Positions 7,762 to 15,966 of a stretch of DNA of 64,000 nt are shown piece after piece (position 1 is the stretch's first letter; each line of letters starts with the position of its first letter). The notes under the pieces are model-generated. The model saw only the letters and a list, made by a program, of their open reading frames with translations, had not been told where the DNA came from and did no database searches. The position numbers and the translations under genes are program-made. Source of the DNA: Paenimyroides ummariense (GTDB lineage: Bacteria > Bacteroidota > Bacteroidia > Flavobacteriales > Flavobacteriaceae); assembly GCF_900115115.1 (NCBI RefSeq), contig NZ_FOVI01000008.1, forward strand, positions 62,001 to 126,000, written 5' to 3'.

Positions 7762-8841
7762 TTACAACTTATATCCTAAACCAACTTCAAAAGCTTCTGC
7801 TTTAGCAAAGTGTGTTTTTAGTGCCATTGCTGCAAAAACATTCGGAGTTACATAATAACGTAAACCTAAACGTTGATAAAGCGACCCGTTTTTCTTGTAT
7901 TCATCGTGCACGTAATAACCAATATTTCCTTCAGCTGTTAGTTTGTTCAGATACCATTCGTATCCCGCAAAAACTCCCACACGTTTCCAATCGGTATTTT
8001 TATCCATTCCTTCTTCAGGGAAAGATGTTGCTAAAAACGGAATAAGCTCTTTTAATGAATTCGACAGAAAAACTTCGGCTCCTAACTGTGCAGCTCCATA
8101 ATTATTCAACGGTTTTTCTACAATTGCTGTGATGTGATAAAACGGTTTTTGTCCCATTCCGATAATATGACTTTCGTGTACACCAGTTCTGAACAAAAGG
8201 TTGTATCGAATTTGCTGTGGATAATCAACAAATGAATTGGCTTTACCGCTTTGATCTTCATCAGAAAAATGATATGTTAATCCAACATTCACTCCCAACG
8301 TATTGGTACTTGTATTTGGCGCTTTTATAGTTGCGTTAGAATGATGCACAAACAGTAAACCTGCATTTATTCCGATGTTGTGCCAGATTCTAGGTTGATC
8401 ATAACCCAACATAAAATAGGTTGACGGCATAAATTTAGATCCGTAAGCTACATTGCGAAAATTAGTTTCTTTATCGAACGGATTTGTGGCGTAAGAAACT
8501 CCCTGCCCTACGCGAAACTGCAAGCGTCTGTTTAAGAAATAAAAATTATAATGGGCATACAAACCGTACAAATCGCCCAACATTTCGTTGTGATTGTTTT
8601 GTGTATGAAAAGAAAAACCAACTTCGGGAAAACGATACGTATGATGCCACTCTTTTGATCCGTTTACCTGATGATTAACCGAAAACAGAAAACCCGAAGG
8701 CTTATTGGTTATTAAATGTGATATATTTGGGCTGTGCGGTAAAATAGCGCCTTGATAAGTTTGTAGCGATGCGCTCCAGTTTTCCTGACTAAATGCCGAT
8801 GAACAAACAAGTAAAAACAATAATAAATATGTGTTTTTCAT
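7762..8841 (-). CDS. Acyloxyacyl hydrolase / PagL-like lipid A deacylase
   Basis: 359 residues from ATG 8841, just before the signal peptide (cleavage after AFSQ, residue 19). The longer frame to 8967 runs through an intergenic repeat and is rejected. The barrel contains VHHSNA at 165-170 followed by LGVNVGLTYHF, matching the HxSN catalytic His/Ser motif of PagL lipid A 3-O-deacylases (acyloxyacyl hydrolase family). It would act in the outer membrane, trimming an acyl chain from lipid A. It is much longer than Pseudomonas PagL (about 170 residues), a second barrel-like half being present; activity on lipid A is inferred only. Confidence 0.7.
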   Translation of the reverse strand: MKNTYLLLFLLVCSSAFSQENWSASLQTYQGAILPHSPNISHLITNKPSGFLFSVNHQVNGSKEWHHTYRFPEVGFSFHTQNNHNEMLGDLYGLYAHYNFYFLNRRLQFRVGQGVSYATNPFDKETNFRNVAYGSKFMPSTYFMLGYDQPRIWHNIGINAGLLFVHHSNATIKAPNTSTNTLGVNVGLTYHFSDEDQSGKANSFVDYPQQIRYNLLFRTGVHESHIIGMGQKPFYHITAIVEKPLNNYGAAQLGAEVFLSNSLKELIPFLATSFPEEGMDKNTDWKRVGVFAGYEWYLNKLTAEGNIGYYVHDEYKKNGSLYQRLGLRYYVTPNVFAAMALKTHFAKAEAFEVGLGYKL

Positions 8842-8845
8842 TTTA

Positions 8846-8925
8846 AACGGAACGAAGTGAAGTGGAGAATCTAACTTTTTACAATTAGATTTCTCGTTCC
8901 TCGAAATGACAAAATGATTAACAAA
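8846..8925. repeat. Dispersed intergenic repeat, copy 1
   Basis: Contains AACGAAGTGAAGTGGAGAAT, CTAAC and, further on, AGATTTCTCGTTCCTCGAAATGACA. The same order of blocks occurs at 10349-10445. It is a degenerate copy of the GAACGAAGTGA...AGAATCT / AATGAC palindromic element that is scattered between genes in Flavobacteria. No open reading frame uses it. Confidence 0.55.
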
Positions 8926-8938
8926 AAGCCAGTTCATA

Positions 8939-9553
8939 TTAAAACAAACCGTTAATTTCGGCATCAATTCGGTTAATAACTTGTCCTAAATCTTCTGGAT
9001 TATCAACAAAATTAATAGGATCAACATCTATAATCAATAATTTACCTTTATCATATCCTTTAATCCAGCTTTCGTAACGTTCGTTCAGTTTATTCAAATA
9101 ATCAATCGATATAGAATTTTCGTATTCACGTCCGCGTTTATGAATTTGTCCCACTAAATTGGGAATAGAACTTCTTAAATAAATCAATAAATCAGGAGCT
9201 CCAACCAAATCTTCCATCAATTCAAACAATTGTTTGTAATTATCGAAATCACGGTTAGACATCAACCCCATGGCATGTAAATTCGGAGCAAAAATATGGG
9301 CATCTTCGTAAATGGTTCGATCTTGAATGGTATTTTTTCCGCTTGATTTCATTGCCAAAACCTGACGAAAGCGACTGTTTAAGAAGTAAATCTGCAAATT
9401 AAACGACCAACGATCCATTGAATGATAAAAATCATCTAAATACGGATTATCAACTACATCTTCGTAATGTGCATCCCACTTGTAATGTTTGGCTAATAAT
9501 CTGGTTAACGTAGTTTTTCCTGCACCAATGTTTCCGGCAATTGCAACTTGCAT
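8939..9553 (-). CDS. Deoxynucleoside kinase family protein
   Basis: 204 residues. P-loop GNIGAGKTT at 7-15, the DRTIYED motif that contacts the nucleoside, and an RGREYE lid segment identify the dCK/dGK/dNK family, which phosphorylates deoxynucleosides for salvage. Exact base preference cannot be read from the sequence. The start lies six bases after the upstream exported protein, so the two are probably co-transcribed. It fits the nearby thymidylate synthase and dihydrofolate reductase as part of a nucleotide-metabolism neighbourhood. Confidence 0.85.
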   Translation of the reverse strand: MQVAIAGNIGAGKTTLTRLLAKHYKWDAHYEDVVDNPYLDDFYHSMDRWSFNLQIYFLNSRFRQVLAMKSSGKNTIQDRTIYEDAHIFAPNLHAMGLMSNRDFDNYKQLFELMEDLVGAPDLLIYLRSSIPNLVGQIHKRGREYENSISIDYLNKLNERYESWIKGYDKGKLLIIDVDPINFVDNPEDLGQVINRIDAEINGLF

Positions 9554-9559
9554 ATTTTA

Positions 9560-10333
9560 TTAGTTTATATGGTATAAATACAATTTATCTGTTGTTAAAA
9601 CACTTAAACTGTTTGCGTTAAAAATAACAGAATCAATGGTTGACTGAACTTCTGCTAATTGTTCTGCTTCTTTATTTTTAGTGTTTAACAAAAATAATTT
9701 ATTGTTTGATACATACACCAACAAATCGCCATTAATTGCTAACAATTGTGCTTTTTTAGGTAAATTTTGTTCTTGAATTACTTTTCCGTAGATATCAATT
9801 CCGTACACAACATCGTCTTTTTGCCAGTAGGCGAAATTCCCGTAAGTTGTTAGAAAAGAATAGATTGTTATAGGGTTACTTACAAACGATGGTTGATCTT
9901 GTTGCGATGAAACAATGCACCAACGTTTGCTTGCATAATCGAAAATCCAGATGGAAGCCTGAGATGTTAAAGCGGCATAAGTTGCATCGATTTCAGGAAA
10001 ACGATCTGTTAAAACAATCTTTTCTTTTATACTTAGCTGATTATCTAACAAAACCAATTGCTGTGTATTTTTGTAAAAAACCAATTGTTTTAAAGGATTT
10101 CGTTCGTCGTACTGCGCAATATTTCCTAAAAACGGATCTTTAAAAGTAAATGTTTTTAAAAGGGTTTCTTTCGCAATTTCGTTACTTACAATGGAAGAAG
10201 TATCGCCCAAATGATTCAACCCATAATACGTTAATTGCGGCGGACGAACCAATTCTTTTTTAAACACAGCCATTTGTGCATTTACCGAGAATGCAGTAAG
10301 AAATGTAATAAAAGCTGTGATTACTTTTTTCAT
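9560..10333 (-). CDS. Exported protein of unknown function
   Basis: 257 residues with a signal peptide ending VNAQ (1-19). The remainder consists of short repeated strand-turn units (QLVFYKNTQQLVLLDNQLS, GNFAYWQKDDVVYGIDIYGK, SVLTTDKLYLYHIN) suggesting a beta-propeller-like fold. No catalytic or binding motif is recognised. It probably shares a transcript with the deoxynucleoside kinase six bases downstream and is separated from folA by a dispersed repeat. Confidence 0.6.
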   Translation of the reverse strand: MKKVITAFITFLTAFSVNAQMAVFKKELVRPPQLTYYGLNHLGDTSSIVSNEIAKETLLKTFTFKDPFLGNIAQYDERNPLKQLVFYKNTQQLVLLDNQLSIKEKIVLTDRFPEIDATYAALTSQASIWIFDYASKRWCIVSSQQDQPSFVSNPITIYSFLTTYGNFAYWQKDDVVYGIDIYGKVIQEQNLPKKAQLLAINGDLLVYVSNNKLFLLNTKNKEAEQLAEVQSTIDSVIFNANSLSVLTTDKLYLYHIN

Positions 10334-10348
10334 TGTTTATGTTATTTT

Positions 10349-10445
10349 GTCATTCTGAATGTAACAAAGTGAAATGAAGAATCTAACAATATTGATGAGA
10401 TTCCTCCTTGAGCTGTGCTGAGCCTGTCGAAGTATCGGAATGACA
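10349..10445. repeat. Dispersed intergenic repeat, copy 2, bounded by inverted TGTCATTC/GAATGACA
   Basis: TGTCATTC at 10349-10356 is the reverse complement of GAATGACA at 10438-10445. Inside are AACAAAGTGAAATGAAGAAT, CTAAC and GAGATTCCTCC, parallel to copy 1 at 8846. The segment GCTGTGCTGAGCCTGTCGAA is typical of this flavobacterial repeat. It fills most of the 120-base gap after folA. Confidence 0.6.
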
Positions 10446-10453
10446 ACGTGATC

Positions 10454-10945
10454 TTACTTTTGATAAACCGTTATGGTAAAATCGAATTGATTTTTTTCGT
10501 CGGATTTATGAAATGACTCTGAAATCATTTTCCAGTCAGATGTTATTTCTGGGAAAAAGGCATCAGCATCTTCAAATACGGCATTTACATGTGTAATCAC
10601 CAATTCATTAGCAATACTGATTGTTTCCTTATAAATTTCGCCACCGCCAATTACATACACAATTTCCCGGTTTTGCTGTTGAACAAATTGTAACGCATCG
10701 TTCACAGAAGCAAACGCAAAACAATTATCGGGAACATTGTAATTTTTCTGTCTGGTAATAATTAAATGTGTACGATTGGGCAAAGGTTTAGGAAACGATT
10801 CAAACGTTTTACGACCCATTAAAATAAAATGACCGCTTGTTGTGTTTTTAAAATGTTTAAAATCGGCAGGTAAATGCCACAACAAATCGTTATCTTTTCC
10901 TATTGCGTTATTTTGTGCAATGGCTGCTACTAAACTAATCTTCAT
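10454..10945 (-). CDS. folA: Dihydrofolate reductase
   Basis: 163 residues. Reduces dihydrofolate to tetrahydrofolate with NADPH. Visible motifs: N-terminal SLVAAIAQNNAIGKDNDLLWHLPADF, with the Trp/Leu loop and the catalytic Asp, GRKTFESFP for NADPH, and VIGGGEIY. The start overlaps the thyA stop by one base (TAATG), a tight pairing that makes sense because thymidylate synthase generates the dihydrofolate that this enzyme recycles. Confidence 0.96.
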   Translation of the reverse strand: MKISLVAAIAQNNAIGKDNDLLWHLPADFKHFKNTTSGHFILMGRKTFESFPKPLPNRTHLIITRQKNYNVPDNCFAFASVNDALQFVQQQNREIVYVIGGGEIYKETISIANELVITHVNAVFEDADAFFPEITSDWKMISESFHKSDEKNQFDFTITVYQK

Positions 10946-11769
10946 TATACAGAAACCTGACCTTTAATTGCCGGATGCGGATCATAATCAACCAACGTGA
11001 AATCTTCAAACGTAAAGTCGAAAATATCTTTTATTTCCGGATTTAATAACATTTTTGGTAACGGACGCGGTTCTCTTGACAATTGTAATTCAACTTGTTC
11101 AAAATGATTGTTGTAGATGTGCGCATCGCCAAACGTATGAATAAAATCGCCATAACCTAAACCACAAACCTGTGCAACCATCATGGTAAACAGTGCGTAC
11201 GAAGCAATGTTAAACGGAACACCTAAAAAGATATCTGCCGAACGCTGATACAGTTGGCACGATAATTTACCATCGGCAACATAGAACTGAAAAAATGCGT
11301 GACACGGAGGCAAAGCTGCTTTTCCGTTCGCAACATTTTCTTCAAAAGATACAGATGTATCTGGCAAAACCGAAGGATTCCAAGCCGAAATTAACATTCT
11401 TCGACTGTTTGGATTTGTCTTCAAGGTTTCTATTAATTCTTTAATCTGATCTATTTCTTCGCCGTTCCAATTACGCCACTGATAACCGTAAATTGGACCT
11501 AAATCTCCATTTTCATTCGCCCATTCGTCCCAAATACGAACGCCGTTTTCTTTTAAATAACCTATATTGGTATCGCCTTTTAAAAACCAAAGCAATTCGT
11601 GAATGATTGATTTTAAATGCACTTTTTTGGTTGTAACCATAGGGAAACCTTCGGCTAAATCAAAACGCATCTGGTAACCAAAAACACTTTTGGTTCCTGT
11701 ACCTGTTCTGTCGCCTTTTTGAACACCTTCTTTTAAAACGTGTTTAACTAAATCTAAATACTGTTTCAT
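10945..11769 (-). CDS. thyA: Thymidylate synthase (ThyA type)
   Basis: 274 residues. Methylates dUMP to dTMP using methylene-tetrahydrofolate. The catalytic cysteine is C156 in [35 protein letters not shown] and HIYNNH are also canonical. A roughly ten-residue insertion before the active-site loop makes it slightly longer than E. coli ThyA (264). It starts three bases after the bifunctional nuclease gene and overlaps folA, giving an operon BFN-thyA-folA. Confidence 0.96.
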   Translation of the reverse strand: MKQYLDLVKHVLKEGVQKGDRTGTGTKSVFGYQMRFDLAEGFPMVTTKKVHLKSIIHELLWFLKGDTNIGYLKENGVRIWDEWANENGDLGPIYGYQWRNWNGEEIDQIKELIETLKTNPNSRRMLISAWNPSVLPDTSVSFEENVANGKAALPPCHAFFQFYVADGKLSCQLYQRSADIFLGVPFNIASYALFTMMVAQVCGLGYGDFIHTFGDAHIYNNHFEQVELQLSREPRPLPKMLLNPEIKDIFDFTFEDFTLVDYDPHPAIKGQVSV

Positions 11770-11772
11770 TTT

Positions 11773-12441
11773 TTAAAGGTTTCTTTTTGATAGCTCGTCA
11801 CGTAAACGGGCTGCTTTTTCATAATCTTCGTTCAACACTGCCAGTTCTAACATATCGTTTAGTTCCTGAAGCGAATAATCGGCGAATTCATTGCCTTTTT
11901 CGGCAGGGGCAATATTTAGAAATTCATCAATAACATCACTTAATTCTTCATTATTATCATCGTCGTCTGCATCAAAATCGTCGTCATCGTCATCATAATC
12001 CTCATCTTTAGCATCGGCTTCTTCTTGTTCTCGAAGATAAATTCCTGCCTTGTCCAAAATATTCTGATAGGTAAAAATAGGCGCATCAAAACGTAATGCC
12101 AGTGAAATAGCATCAGACGTGCGCGCATCGATAATTTCCTCGATTCCGTCGCGTTCGCAGATAATGCTTGAAAAGAAAACGCCATCAACCAACTTATGAA
12201 TGATTACCTGTTTTACAACGATATCAAATCGGTCGCAAAAAGTTTTAAATAAATCGTGTGTTAGCGGGCGTGGCGGCTTTAAATCTTCTTCAATAGCAAT
12301 GGCAATGGCTTGCGCTTCAAACGCACCAATCACAATTGGCAGTTTACGCTCGCCATCTACTTCATTCAAAATCAAAGCATAAGCTCCGTTTTGCGTATGA
12401 CTGTATGAAATTCCTTTTATTGTTAATTTTACTAAACTCAT
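11773..12441 (-). CDS. Bifunctional nuclease family protein with C-terminal UVR motif
   Basis: 222 residues from ATG 12441 (MSLVKLTIKG); the frame continues to 12459 but those extra codons fall in a hairpin. Residues 1-135 are the BFN (DUF151) domain, with the family's RTSDAISLALR motif; about 140-165 is an almost uninterrupted Asp/Glu linker; about 185-220 is a UVR motif (ELNDMLELAVLNEDYEKAARLRDEL) of the kind that mediates UvrB-UvrC contact. This BFN-UVR arrangement is common in Bacteroidota. Nuclease function was shown for plant homologues; the role here is not known. Confidence 0.85.
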   Translation of the reverse strand: MSLVKLTIKGISYSHTQNGAYALILNEVDGERKLPIVIGAFEAQAIAIAIEEDLKPPRPLTHDLFKTFCDRFDIVVKQVIIHKLVDGVFFSSIICERDGIEEIIDARTSDAISLALRFDAPIFTYQNILDKAGIYLREQEEADAKDEDYDDDDDDFDADDDDNNEELSDVIDEFLNIAPAEKGNEFADYSLQELNDMLELAVLNEDYEKAARLRDELSKRNL

Positions 12442-12455
12442 ATTGATAAAAATAG

Positions 12456-12503
12456 CCAAAAAAGGCTATTAAACAAAGATACATCTTTAAATTTAATAGC
12501 CTT
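12456..12503 (-). terminator. Terminator of the toxin-antitoxin operon, overlapping an alternative hairpin before the BFN gene
   Basis: AAGGCTATTAAA (12462-12473) is the reverse complement of TTTAATAGCCTT (12492-12503); on the minus strand the stem is followed by six T. A third arm, AATAGCC at 12451-12457, can pair with GGCTATT at 12464-12470 instead, forming a hairpin just upstream of the BFN start codon. The two structures are mutually exclusive. Confidence 0.65.
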
Positions 12504-12541
12504 TATTTAGAAAATAATTTTGTTTGGTTTTGATTACTTTA

Positions 12542-12844
12542 TTAAATTAAAAATGAATTAGGTAAATCGCGACTACCGTGAAGTACTCTGATAATTCTTA
12601 TATGATCATTATGAATTCTGTAGAAAATTATGTGATTATCTTTCGGAAAACTATATAAACCTTCTTTAATCTCGTTTCTACTTCTACCAGAAAAAGGATT
12701 TTTAAACAGAAAATAAAAAATGCCTTCGATTTCTAAAAGATATTTCTCTGCCTGATTAAAACCAAATTCTTCACAAGTATAATCGAATATTTCCTCTAAA
12801 TCAGCATCTGCTTTTTCCGATAAAACATAAAATCTATCAGACAT
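12542..12844 (-). CDS. ParE/RelE-superfamily toxin
   Basis: 100 residues. The C-terminal HIIFYRIHNDHIRIIRVLHGSRD is the hallmark strand pair of ParE-type toxins, and the N-terminal helix SEKADADLEEIFDYTCEEFG also fits. ParE members inhibit DNA gyrase; RelE members cleave mRNA on ribosomes. The sequence looks nearer to ParE but the target is inferred. The ATG follows the antitoxin stop codon directly (TAAATG), the usual antitoxin-first coupling. Confidence 0.85.
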   Translation of the reverse strand: MSDRFYVLSEKADADLEEIFDYTCEEFGFNQAEKYLLEIEGIFYFLFKNPFSGRSRNEIKEGLYSFPKDNHIIFYRIHNDHIRIIRVLHGSRDLPNSFLI

Positions 12845-13072
12845 TTAAGATTTTTCTTTTTTTGCCTGAATAATATCTTTTATATTTCGAGAACTTGATG
12901 TGCCAGACCAGCCTTTATCTATCTCATTCTTAAGTTCATTTAACACTCGAACTCGATAAATTTCATGCAAACGCAATGCATCACGAACAACTTCGCTAGC
13001 ATTTTGAAAATCTCCTGAAGTTACTTGCTCTGCAATGTAATCTTGTTGCTTTTTTGTAAAACTGATGTTCAT
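12845..13072 (-). CDS. ParD-type ribbon-helix-helix antitoxin
   Basis: 75 residues. The N-terminal MNISFTKKQQDYIAEQVTSG plus FQNASEVVRDALR is the ParD/CopG ribbon-helix-helix DNA-binding fold; the C-terminal half is a polar, partly disordered toxin-binding tail. It neutralises the adjacent toxin and is expected to repress its own promoter, which would lie in 13073-13140; no clear operator palindrome was found there. The pair is inserted between etfA and the BFN gene and has its own terminator, so it may be a mobile acquisition. Confidence 0.85.
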   Translation of the reverse strand: MNISFTKKQQDYIAEQVTSGDFQNASEVVRDALRLHEIYRVRVLNELKNEIDKGWSGTSSSRNIKDIIQAKKEKS

Positions 13073-13151
13073 GATTGAGCTATTTATATCTATTCAAATT
13101 TAATAATAATATCGATATTTAGCAAATTTAGACACAAGACAAAATTGATAT

Positions 13152-13184
13152 TTAAAAAAACAGCCGTAAAAATTACGGCTGTTT
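13152..13184 (-). terminator. Terminator of the etfBA operon
   Basis: AAACAGCCGTA pairs with TACGGCTGTTT around a five-base loop, followed on the minus strand by a T run. It lies 24 bases after the etfA stop. Confidence 0.85.
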
Positions 13185-13207
13185 GAATATTATATTTAAA
13201 GCAAATA

Positions 13208-14176
13208 TTAGTTATTATTCGCTTTGAATTCTTTTAACTTTTTAGTTAATTCTGGCAAAATTTGGAATGCATCACCAACAATTCCGTAATCGGCAACTTT
13301 AAAGAAAGGTGCTTCTGGATCAGAATTAATTACCACTTTTACCTTAGAAGCATTGATACCTGCAATGTGCTGAATTGCACCAGAAATACCAACTGCAATG
13401 TATAAGTTTGACGCTACTGGTTTTCCTGTTTGACCAACGTGCTCAGAGTGAGGTCTCCAATCTAAATCAGAAACCGGTTTAGAACAAGCTGTTGCTGCAC
13501 CTAAAACACTCGCTAATTCTTCGATCATTCCCCAGTTTTCTGGTCCTTTTAAACCACGACCACCAGAAACCACGATTTCAGCATCGGCAATAGAAACTTG
13601 TCCTGATGCTTTTTCTTGACTTTGAATGTGGATGTTAAAATCGGCATCGTTCAAACTTACCGCGAAATCTTCTGTCGCTGCTGCTCCAGATGCTTCAGCC
13701 AAACCAAATGAGTTTTTAGCAACTGCAATTACTTTTACGTCTGAAGTTAATTCTGTAACGTTAAATCCTTTGCTAGAAAAAGCATTACGCTTTACTTGGA
13801 ACGGACTTGTAGAAACCGGTAATGCTACTACGTTTGATGCGTAACCTGCGTCTAAACCAACTGCTACGATTGGTGCCAAATATAAAGAATCGGTTGTAGA
13901 TGATAAAATTACCACTTTTGCTCCTTCTTTTTGTGCTGCTTGTTTAACAACATCGGCATACGCTTTAGCGTTAAACTTGTCTAATTTACTATCGGTTACT
14001 TTTAGTATTTTATCAACACCGTATTTTCCTAATTCAGAAACATCACCTGCATTAACAGTAACTGCTGTAACGGTGGTTCCTAATGATTCTGCTACTTTTT
14101 TTGCGTAAGAAGCTAATTCTAAAGCTACTTTTTTAAATTTTCCTTCTGAAAACTCTGTATATATTAAAACTGACAT
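13208..14176 (-). CDS. etfA: Electron transfer flavoprotein, alpha subunit
   Basis: 322 residues. Forms with EtfB the FAD-containing heterodimer that takes electrons from acyl-CoA dehydrogenases and passes them toward the quinone pool. The C-terminal FAD domain is clear: GGRGLKGPENW, ATACSKPVSDLDWRPHSEHVGQTGK and YIAVGISGAIQHIAGI. An acyl-CoA dehydrogenase, its likely electron donor, is encoded at 41.7 kb. It follows etfB by 25 bases. Confidence 0.96.
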   Translation of the reverse strand: MSVLIYTEFSEGKFKKVALELASYAKKVAESLGTTVTAVTVNAGDVSELGKYGVDKILKVTDSKLDKFNAKAYADVVKQAAQKEGAKVVILSSTTDSLYLAPIVAVGLDAGYASNVVALPVSTSPFQVKRNAFSSKGFNVTELTSDVKVIAVAKNSFGLAEASGAAATEDFAVSLNDADFNIHIQSQEKASGQVSIADAEIVVSGGRGLKGPENWGMIEELASVLGAATACSKPVSDLDWRPHSEHVGQTGKPVASNLYIAVGISGAIQHIAGINASKVKVVINSDPEAPFFKVADYGIVGDAFQILPELTKKLKEFKANNN

Positions 14177-14201
14177 TTTTTACTTTTTAAAAGATTAGAA
14201 A

Positions 14202-14948
14202 TTAGATTACTTTAGCTTCGTTGTGTAATAAATTAATCAACTCGTCTAAATTATCAGGGCTGATTAATTTCACTGCCGATTTTGGTGCTGGCTTTTCAAA
14301 CTTTACCGCTTTTGTTTTAGCATCTGCAGCAACCGGTTCTAAAACGTTTAATGCTTTAGTACGAGCAGTCATAATTCCGCGCATGTTTGGAATACGTAAA
14401 TCTTTTTCTTCAACAATACCTTTTTGTCCGCCAATTACCAATGGTAAGTTTGTAGTTAACGTTTCTTTACCACCATCGATCTCACGAACTAAAGTTGCGT
14501 TTGCACCATCAATTTCTACACCAACACAAGAATTTACAAAATTGTAACCTAATAAAGATGCTAACATTCCAGGAACCATTCCGCCATTATAATCTAAGGA
14601 TTCTTTTCCACAAATAACCACATCGTAATTTCCTGCTTTAACAACTTCTGCCAATTCTTTAGCAACAGCAAAACCATCTGTAGGGTTTGCGTTTACACGA
14701 ATAGCTTCGTTAGCACCAATTGCTAATGCTTTACGAATGGTAGCTTCTGTTTCTGGTCCGCCAACATTAACAACAGTTACATTTGCGCCTTGTTTTTCTT
14801 GAAACCAAATAGCACGTGTTAAACCAAATTCATCGTTAGGATTAATTACAAATTGTACACCGTTTGTATCAAATTCTGTATCACCGTTTGTAAAGTTAAT
14901 CTTTGCAGTAGTATCAGGCACGTGGCTGATGCAAACTAATATTTTCAT
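14202..14948 (-). CDS. etfB: Electron transfer flavoprotein, beta subunit
   Basis: 248 residues, standard length. Starts MKILVCISHVPDTTAKINF and contains the VICGKESLDYNGGMVPGMLA motif and the conserved GGQKGIVEEKDLRIPNMRGIMTARTK segment involved in partner docking. It is the first gene of the etfBA operon. The 187-base divergent region to the next plus-strand gene must hold its promoter; no exact TAnnTTTG box was found for it. Confidence 0.96.
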   Translation of the reverse strand: MKILVCISHVPDTTAKINFTNGDTEFDTNGVQFVINPNDEFGLTRAIWFQEKQGANVTVVNVGGPETEATIRKALAIGANEAIRVNANPTDGFAVAKELAEVVKAGNYDVVICGKESLDYNGGMVPGMLASLLGYNFVNSCVGVEIDGANATLVREIDGGKETLTTNLPLVIGGQKGIVEEKDLRIPNMRGIMTARTKALNVLEPVAADAKTKAVKFEKPAPKSAVKLISPDNLDELINLLHNEAKVI

Positions 14949-15135
14949 CTATTTTACGTTTTTTAGATTAATTCTTAATTAGCTACGAAGATAAAAAAAA
15001 TTTCAAATAACAATACTATGCGTGCATATAAATTATTTCTTAAAATTTTCATGTTACTGTCTAATCTTTTTTTGAATAGGCTATCTTTACTATACACAAA
15101 AATGAGTTTTTATTAGCGAATTTAGATTTTAAACT

Positions 15136-15966
15136 ATGAAAAAGACCTATTATTTATTACTGACCTTATTGGTTTTTGCCTGCAACAAAAAAGCAGACGA
15201 AACTACAACCACCACTAATTCTTCGACAGAGAATAATCAATCGGTAGAAAAAATAGATACTGTTGATTTATCTGCAGAAGAAGACAAACTATTAAAAATT
15301 CATAATGATATTTTTTTAGCAATGGGAAATATGCGAAACGACAGTTTGCTTACGGTAAGCAGTAAGCAGTTTACCGATTCGCTAACCTATCTAATTAAGA
15401 ACAACAATAGCACGTTGAATTATCCGTTTGAAAAATTACAGAAAGAAAATGCCTTGAAAATGGCAACTTCGGCAGATAAAAAACTCCGAGTTTACAGTTG
15501 GGATAATAATTCGGGCGGAACCATGCGTTTTTTTAATCAAATTTATCAGTTTGATGCGAATGGAAATATCACGGTAAATGAAAGTTTGGCATCAAATGAT
15601 TCGCAAGCTTATTTTTCGAAGATTTACACCGTTCAAAACAAAAACAACGAAAGTATTTATTTGGTAATTTCAAACAGTATCCTTTCAAGTAAATATTCTG
15701 TGCAACATATTAATGCTTATAAAATTGGTACTGAAAATTTACAGAATACAGCCGTTTTTAAAACTAAAACCAACACGTTAGATAAAATTTCAGTTGAATA
15801 TGATTTTTTTAGCGTGGTTGACAGACCTGAACGCCCGGTTGAATTAATTACTTTTGAGAACAACAGGCTGAAAATTGCTTTGGTTGACGATAAACAAAAT
15901 GTTACCAGCAAAAATTTAATTTACGAATGGAACGGCGATGTGTTTCTATATAAAGGTGTGAAATAA
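15136..15966 (+). CDS. Lipoprotein of unknown function
   Basis: 276 residues. Signal peptide II with lipobox FAC at residues 15-17, followed by a Lys/Thr-rich linker (TTTTTNSSTENN). The body shows mixed helices and strands, including SNDSQAYFSKIYTVQNKNN and LIYEWNGDVFLYKG at the end, but no family is recognised. The stop overlaps the start of the MutS-like gene by one base, so the two are translated together; a functional link between an envelope lipoprotein and a MutS-like ATPase is not obvious. Confidence 0.6.
   Translation: MKKTYYLLLTLLVFACNKKADETTTTTNSSTENNQSVEKIDTVDLSAEEDKLLKIHNDIFLAMGNMRNDSLLTVSSKQFTDSLTYLIKNNNSTLNYPFEKLQKENALKMATSADKKLRVYSWDNNSGGTMRFFNQIYQFDANGNITVNESLASNDSQAYFSKIYTVQNKNNESIYLVISNSILSSKYSVQHINAYKIGTENLQNTAVFKTKTNTLDKISVEYDFFSVVDRPERPVELITFENNRLKIALVDDKQNVTSKNLIYEWNGDVFLYKGVK

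Noticed and set aside
8842..8967. N-terminal extension of the PagL-like gene to 8967
   Set aside because: The extra 42 codons run through a dispersed repeat and lack conservation features, while a normal signal peptide starts at 8841.
11940..12188. Met- and Asp-codon-rich frame overlapping the BFN gene
   Set aside because: Same-strand shadow produced by the repeated Asp/Glu codons of the acidic linker; the product is low-complexity with no domain.
12542..13072. Plasmid-stability module implying a plasmid origin for the window
   Set aside because: Chromosomal ParDE pairs are common and the neighbours (etf, thyA, folA) are core genes; no replication gene is present.
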